From the IMG/VR virus record IMGVR_UViG_3300036715_000993, positions 1-44,557 of that record: 44,557 nucleotides of DNA. One strand, written 5' to 3'. This document shows, piece after piece, positions 41,432-44,557 of this stretch. A program made the position numbers and the translations under genes. Numbering within the stretch: the stretch's first letter is position 1; each line of letters opens with the position of its first letter. A model generated the notes under the pieces. That model saw only the letters and a list, made by a program, of their open reading frames with translations. It made no database searches and was not told the origin of the DNA. Source of the stretch: a virus.

Positions 41432-43015
41432 ATGTATTCTTTTGTTCCAGCAGCAGTAAACTATCTTGATAAACATGGTATTGGAATCTATATAAAGTAT
41501 ACTAAAAGTGGTAATGATAAGATAGTAGTAAAAGAAGATAATATTAGATATACATGGATAAAGACTCCAGACAGAGAATTAATTCTAGTAAAGAATAGAG
41601 ATTTAATTTTTCATCCGATGGGTGAAAACTTTGATGAGTATGTAGATTTAAACATCTACAGTGAAGCTGTAACCTCAGCTATCGGAACAGATATTTATAT
41701 GCTTAACTATACTGCATATGGAGCTGACTCTGATGTGTCACCTTGTGCAAGACGTAATGGGAGAAATCCTAATATTGAGCAGCCTTATATACTTGCAGAC
41801 TCTGGTGGGTTTCAAGTGTATAGTGGAGTAAGAGATTATATTGATCCCAAAGCTGTAGTAGAGTGGTATAATGAAAATGTCGATTGGGGAATGGTATTGG
41901 ATATACCACCCATATTTTTTGATGCAGAATATTTAGATAGAAGTGCTAATATTCAAAAAGCAAACATAAAAGTGATGTTAGAGAATAAAGCTCCTAATGT
42001 AGAACTTATAAATGTTATTCATGGTAGAACTTATGATCAACGTATGGAGTTTCTGAAGAAAATAGATACACCAGATATAGATAGGGTTGCATTTGGTGGA
42101 TACAGAGGTTCTGTAGTTAGTTGTACTGCCGACGCTTTACAAATTTTTAGTGGAAAGAGAAAATTCAAGCATTATCACATTCTAGGTGTATATAACCTTT
42201 TAAAACTAATTCCAATTATTAAAATGGCTAATACTAAGATGCTTAAAAAGACTTTGATAACTTCGGATGCTACCACACCAATACAAAGTGCAGTAAATAA
42301 GATGTATCATCATCAGCAAAGTATTTTTGAACCTGCTAAGAGAATACCTATTGGACATAAGATAGCAGTGTATAATCCGTATACCTATCTACCATGTCAA
42401 TGTCCAGTATGCTCCTCAATAAAGTACCTTAACATTCTTGGATTCTTAGATGGTCAGTTAGCTGCATCTTTGATTAGTTTACATAATATCTATGAGATAA
42501 ATAGATATACTAAGATGATGGAGGATTTAGCTAAAAATGCAGATGATAAAGAATACAAGACTATAGTAAAACATCAGTTAAAGTCACGAGCTTCAGAAAC
42601 TTTAGCTGCATTAGATTTAATATCAGCTTATATTGATAATCCAGACAAAGCTTTGAAAAAATATTCTCTATACTTTACTAAAACTAAAGGTCTTTTTGAA
42701 GGTGTTCCTGTAGCTAAAACTGATAAGTCTAAAGCTAAAGCAGAACAAACAATCACAGCTATAGCAGAAGCAAAAGGATTATTCAAACGAGAAAACTTAA
42801 GTTGTGCCTTAAACTCAGATTTAGCACAAGATGCAAATCTTTTTGTTAATAAAAGAGAGGAAGTATCAGAAGAACAAACTCAAGATCGTTATGATAAGAT
42901 GTTAGAGAAATACGAAAAAGTGCATGGTATAAAAGTAAATGAGAGTTTGCGTTCAGGCAAAACACAAAAAGACACTAGAAAGAAACAACTAAAAAGAGCA
43001 TCTAAAACTAAATAG
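41432..43015 (+). CDS. dpdA: DpdA-like tRNA-guanine-transglycosylase-family DNA modification enzyme
   Basis: 527 residues. Members exchange guanine in DNA for a 7-deazaguanine base. TGT-type motifs: ILADSGGFQVYSG near 121-132, GMVLDIPPIFFD with the conserved Asp near 155, VIHGRTYDQRM, RVAFGGYRGS, HYHILGVYNLL. The TGT zinc site is C-Q-C-P-V-C at about 322-327, with a following His near 349. The C-terminal ~120 residues are basic. The presence of FolE, QueD and QueE supports a DNA rather than tRNA role, because phages with DpdA carry these genes together. GGGGTG precedes the ATG. Confidence 0.85.
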   Translation: MYSFVPAAVNYLDKHGIGIYIKYTKSGNDKIVVKEDNIRYTWIKTPDRELILVKNRDLIFHPMGENFDEYVDLNIYSEAVTSAIGTDIYMLNYTAYGADSDVSPCARRNGRNPNIEQPYILADSGGFQVYSGVRDYIDPKAVVEWYNENVDWGMVLDIPPIFFDAEYLDRSANIQKANIKVMLENKAPNVELINVIHGRTYDQRMEFLKKIDTPDIDRVAFGGYRGSVVSCTADALQIFSGKRKFKHYHILGVYNLLKLIPIIKMANTKMLKKTLITSDATTPIQSAVNKMYHHQQSIFEPAKRIPIGHKIAVYNPYTYLPCQCPVCSSIKYLNILGFLDGQLAASLISLHNIYEINRYTKMMEDLAKNADDKEYKTIVKHQLKSRASETLAALDLISAYIDNPDKALKKYSLYFTKTKGLFEGVPVAKTDKSKAKAEQTITAIAEAKGLFKRENLSCALNSDLAQDANLFVNKREEVSEEQTQDRYDKMLEKYEKVHGIKVNESLRSGKTQKDTRKKQLKRASKTK

Positions 43016-43033
43016 AATGAGGAGGATATATCA

Positions 43034-43474
43034 ATGGCTCCTGTAATTAAGAAGCAAGGCTTACTATTAAAAAAGATGTTAGATGAATCGCTTATAATTG
43101 ATTTGAATAATTCAAAACAAGTTAAACTATCAAACATAAAATTTACGGTTTCAGCAAAAGGCAGGAAAGCTGTTTTGGCTACTTGTCAAACTGTAACTGA
43201 AGATAAGGCCGGAAATGTAAAGATGGGTGATAAACATAAATGTTCTATAATAGGTTTAGAAAACGATGGACTGTTATCTAAACAACGGTGCATGGTATCC
43301 TGTTCTTGCTCTAGATTCTTGTATTACTTTGAAGTTGCGTTGGCTGCAAAAGGTGCGGCGAAGATAAAGTATTCGGATGGTAGTCCACCACATGTAACTA
43401 ATCCCAATATGATTACAGGAATGTGTAAACACCTAATAGCTTTATCAAAGTATCTTATAAAGAATAAACAATGA
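43034..43474 (+). CDS. SWIM-type zinc-finger protein
   Basis: 146 residues, preceded by GAGGAGGATATATCA. A beta domain is followed by CMVSCSCSRF (Cys near 90-92) and, about 40 residues later, GMCKHLIAL (C-K-H near 132-134). C-x-C...C-x-H is the SWIM finger signature used for DNA or protein binding. The spacing is longer than usual. The gene overlaps the sigma-factor gene by ATGA, so the two are probably made together and may act together in late transcription (inference). Confidence 0.7.
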   Translation: MAPVIKKQGLLLKKMLDESLIIDLNNSKQVKLSNIKFTVSAKGRKAVLATCQTVTEDKAGNVKMGDKHKCSIIGLENDGLLSKQRCMVSCSCSRFLYYFEVALAAKGAAKIKYSDGSPPHVTNPNMITGMCKHLIALSKYLIKNKQ

Positions 43475-44523
43475 TAAAACCGTTTGTAACTAATAAGATA
43501 AATATTTCGCTAACTGGTCATCAGATAGCTAAAATATTTGATTCTATTACTAATCAAATTTTGTATTCTTTGAACTTGTATACTAATGTATTAGAATCTA
43601 ATATAATTAATTTAATTAGTTGGGTATCTAATAATAGAAGAAAAAAGATAAGTTCTTTAAATAGAGAACTTCAATTGCAGTATCTTTTCTATTATTTATT
43701 TACCTTTGATTCTAATGAGCGATATACTGTTTTAAGGAAGCTTAAACTAGATAGATTTTATGTAAGGAAATTAGCTACCGTATTTATACAGTGTAGTGCT
43801 AATTACGAGGAACTATATAAAAAATATCTGACAGGTAGTATAACTGAGGAGGAGTTATTACAGTTATCTATGTTAGAACATAGATGCCAATGCTCTAGGG
43901 AGTATTTATATCCTCTGATCGTTAATCTTAAGGATTATCTAAAAGTTTATAAAGAAATTACTGATTTGATTATAAGTAAGTATTATAAATTTTTATATAC
44001 ATTGGTAATGAAAAGAATACATGGAACTACTCGTCATTTTGATGCAGAAGATTTATATCAAAATTATATAGGTGCTGCTCTTAAAGCATTAGACAGATAT
44101 GATCCTGATAAAGGTGCATTAACCTCATATATTCAGTTATGGATAAAAAATAATCAACAAAGTGCTGAAGAGAATCCTGAATATGGTATAGCATACGAGT
44201 TACCAACTATTCAAATTGCAAAAAACGTAAGGGAAGATTCATATAATCCAACTAATATACATGAAGATAACTTCTCAGTGTCATTAGAAACTTTGTTGGA
44301 AGAAGGAGAACTGTCTGAAGATACGTTAGGTATAGATACTTATAATCCAGATAAAATAAAGGAAGAGAAAGATAAAGCTCAAGTTTTGTTATATCTAGCT
44401 AAGGAAGCAGACCCAACTGGAGTAGCAAGATTATCATTAGGAATAGACGAGTATGTAGACATGGATATGAAAAAGCTCATGATTAAAAATATGCAAATGC
44501 AAAATTTTAACTGTTCAAACTAA
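43471..44523 (+). CDS. RNA polymerase sigma factor (gp55/sigma-70 region 2-like)
   Basis: 350 residues. The first ~160 residues are unrecognised helical sequence. From about 165 to 245 comes a sigma region 2: YYKFLYTLVMKRIHG, FDAEDLYQNYIGAALKALDR and KGALTSYIQLWIKNNQQS. This core-binding and -10-recognising domain is that of T4 gp55-type late sigma factors. No clear region 4 follows; instead there is an acidic tail (LLEEGELSEDTLGID). It probably redirects host RNA polymerase to phage promoters. Its stop TAA opens the promoter-like element at 44521. Confidence 0.78.
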   Translation: MIKPFVTNKINISLTGHQIAKIFDSITNQILYSLNLYTNVLESNIINLISWVSNNRRKKISSLNRELQLQYLFYYLFTFDSNERYTVLRKLKLDRFYVRKLATVFIQCSANYEELYKKYLTGSITEEELLQLSMLEHRCQCSREYLYPLIVNLKDYLKVYKEITDLIISKYYKFLYTLVMKRIHGTTRHFDAEDLYQNYIGAALKALDRYDPDKGALTSYIQLWIKNNQQSAEENPEYGIAYELPTIQIAKNVREDSYNPTNIHEDNFSVSLETLLEEGELSEDTLGIDTYNPDKIKEEKDKAQVLLYLAKEADPTGVARLSLGIDEYVDMDMKKLMIKNMQMQNFNCSN

Positions 44524-44541
44524 AACTGTTAATACTAAAAT
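44521..44541 (+). promoter_or_regulatory. Promoter-like element TAAAACTGTTAATA at the right edge
   Basis: Third exact copy of the element, beginning with the sigma-factor stop codon. TAAAAT at 44536-44541 may be a -10. CAAAGGA follows near 44545, so a gene should begin just beyond the window. Confidence 0.55.
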
Positions 44542-44557
44542 AACAAAGGATATATAT

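Noticed and set aside
1-44557. CRISPR array, insertion sequence, integrase or lysogeny genes
   Set aside because: No regularly spaced repeats, terminal inverted repeats with transposase, recombinase or repressor-like genes were seen.

Overview
The window looks like part of a large, AT-rich, strictly lytic tailed-phage genome (Caudoviricetes). It carries a large terminase, a portal, a prohead-type protease, a complete set of phage replication proteins and a gp55-like sigma factor. Every supported gene is on the + strand. Genes are tightly packed, often with ATGA or TAATG overlaps, and use AGGAG-type ribosome binding sites and the standard bacterial code (TGA is a real stop). I see no tRNA, rRNA, CRISPR array, insertion sequence or integrase. 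A candidate unimolecular spanin (lipobox plus C-terminal membrane helix) and the strong Shine-Dalgarno sites point to a Gram-negative host. The host and the phage genus cannot be named from the sequence alone.

Positions 1-17237 hold packaging and morphogenesis: terminase, an MmcB-like nuclease, zinc-ribbon and Lys-rich proteins, the portal, then a run of accessory proteins ending in a prohead protease. The accessory proteins are a zeta-like P-loop kinase, a ferritin-like protein, an SprT-like metallopeptidase, a PPP phosphatase, a candidate u-spanin and several unknowns. The most striking feature is that about ten otherwise unrelated proteins here begin with a similar short basic/beta leader (M-K/R-x-I-x-V..., usually followed within about 20 residues by an A/V/L-S-S-like step). 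Two further N-terminal modules are each shared by two different proteins. I read these as sorting or processing tags, possibly for loading into the prohead. No major capsid gene is recognisable in the window.

Positions 17235-24392 form a short operon: an unknown protein, a 2062-residue SNF2-type helicase and a peptidoglycan-binding-domain protein, closed by a strong terminator.

Positions 24402-44557 are the replication, nucleotide and modification region: family A DNA polymerase with a UDG-like N-terminal domain, QueE, RNase HI, a sliding clamp, GTP cyclohydrolase I, an SF2 helicase, a possible helicase-loader-like protein, a second metallopeptidase, Nudix, QueD, DnaB-like helicase, DnaG-like primase, a Cas4/RecB-like nuclease, a DpdA-like transglycosylase, a SWIM-finger protein and a sigma factor. 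FolE, QueD, QueE and DpdA make most of a 7-deazaguanine DNA-modification pathway. QueC is not in the window.

A repeated intergenic element, TAAAACTGTTAATA or TAACTGTAAATATA, lies before five transcription-unit boundaries (17235, 24402, 28569, 35950, 44521). At four of them its TAA is also the stop codon of the preceding gene. It is absent from the morphogenesis half, which suggests a promoter class specific to the replication half.
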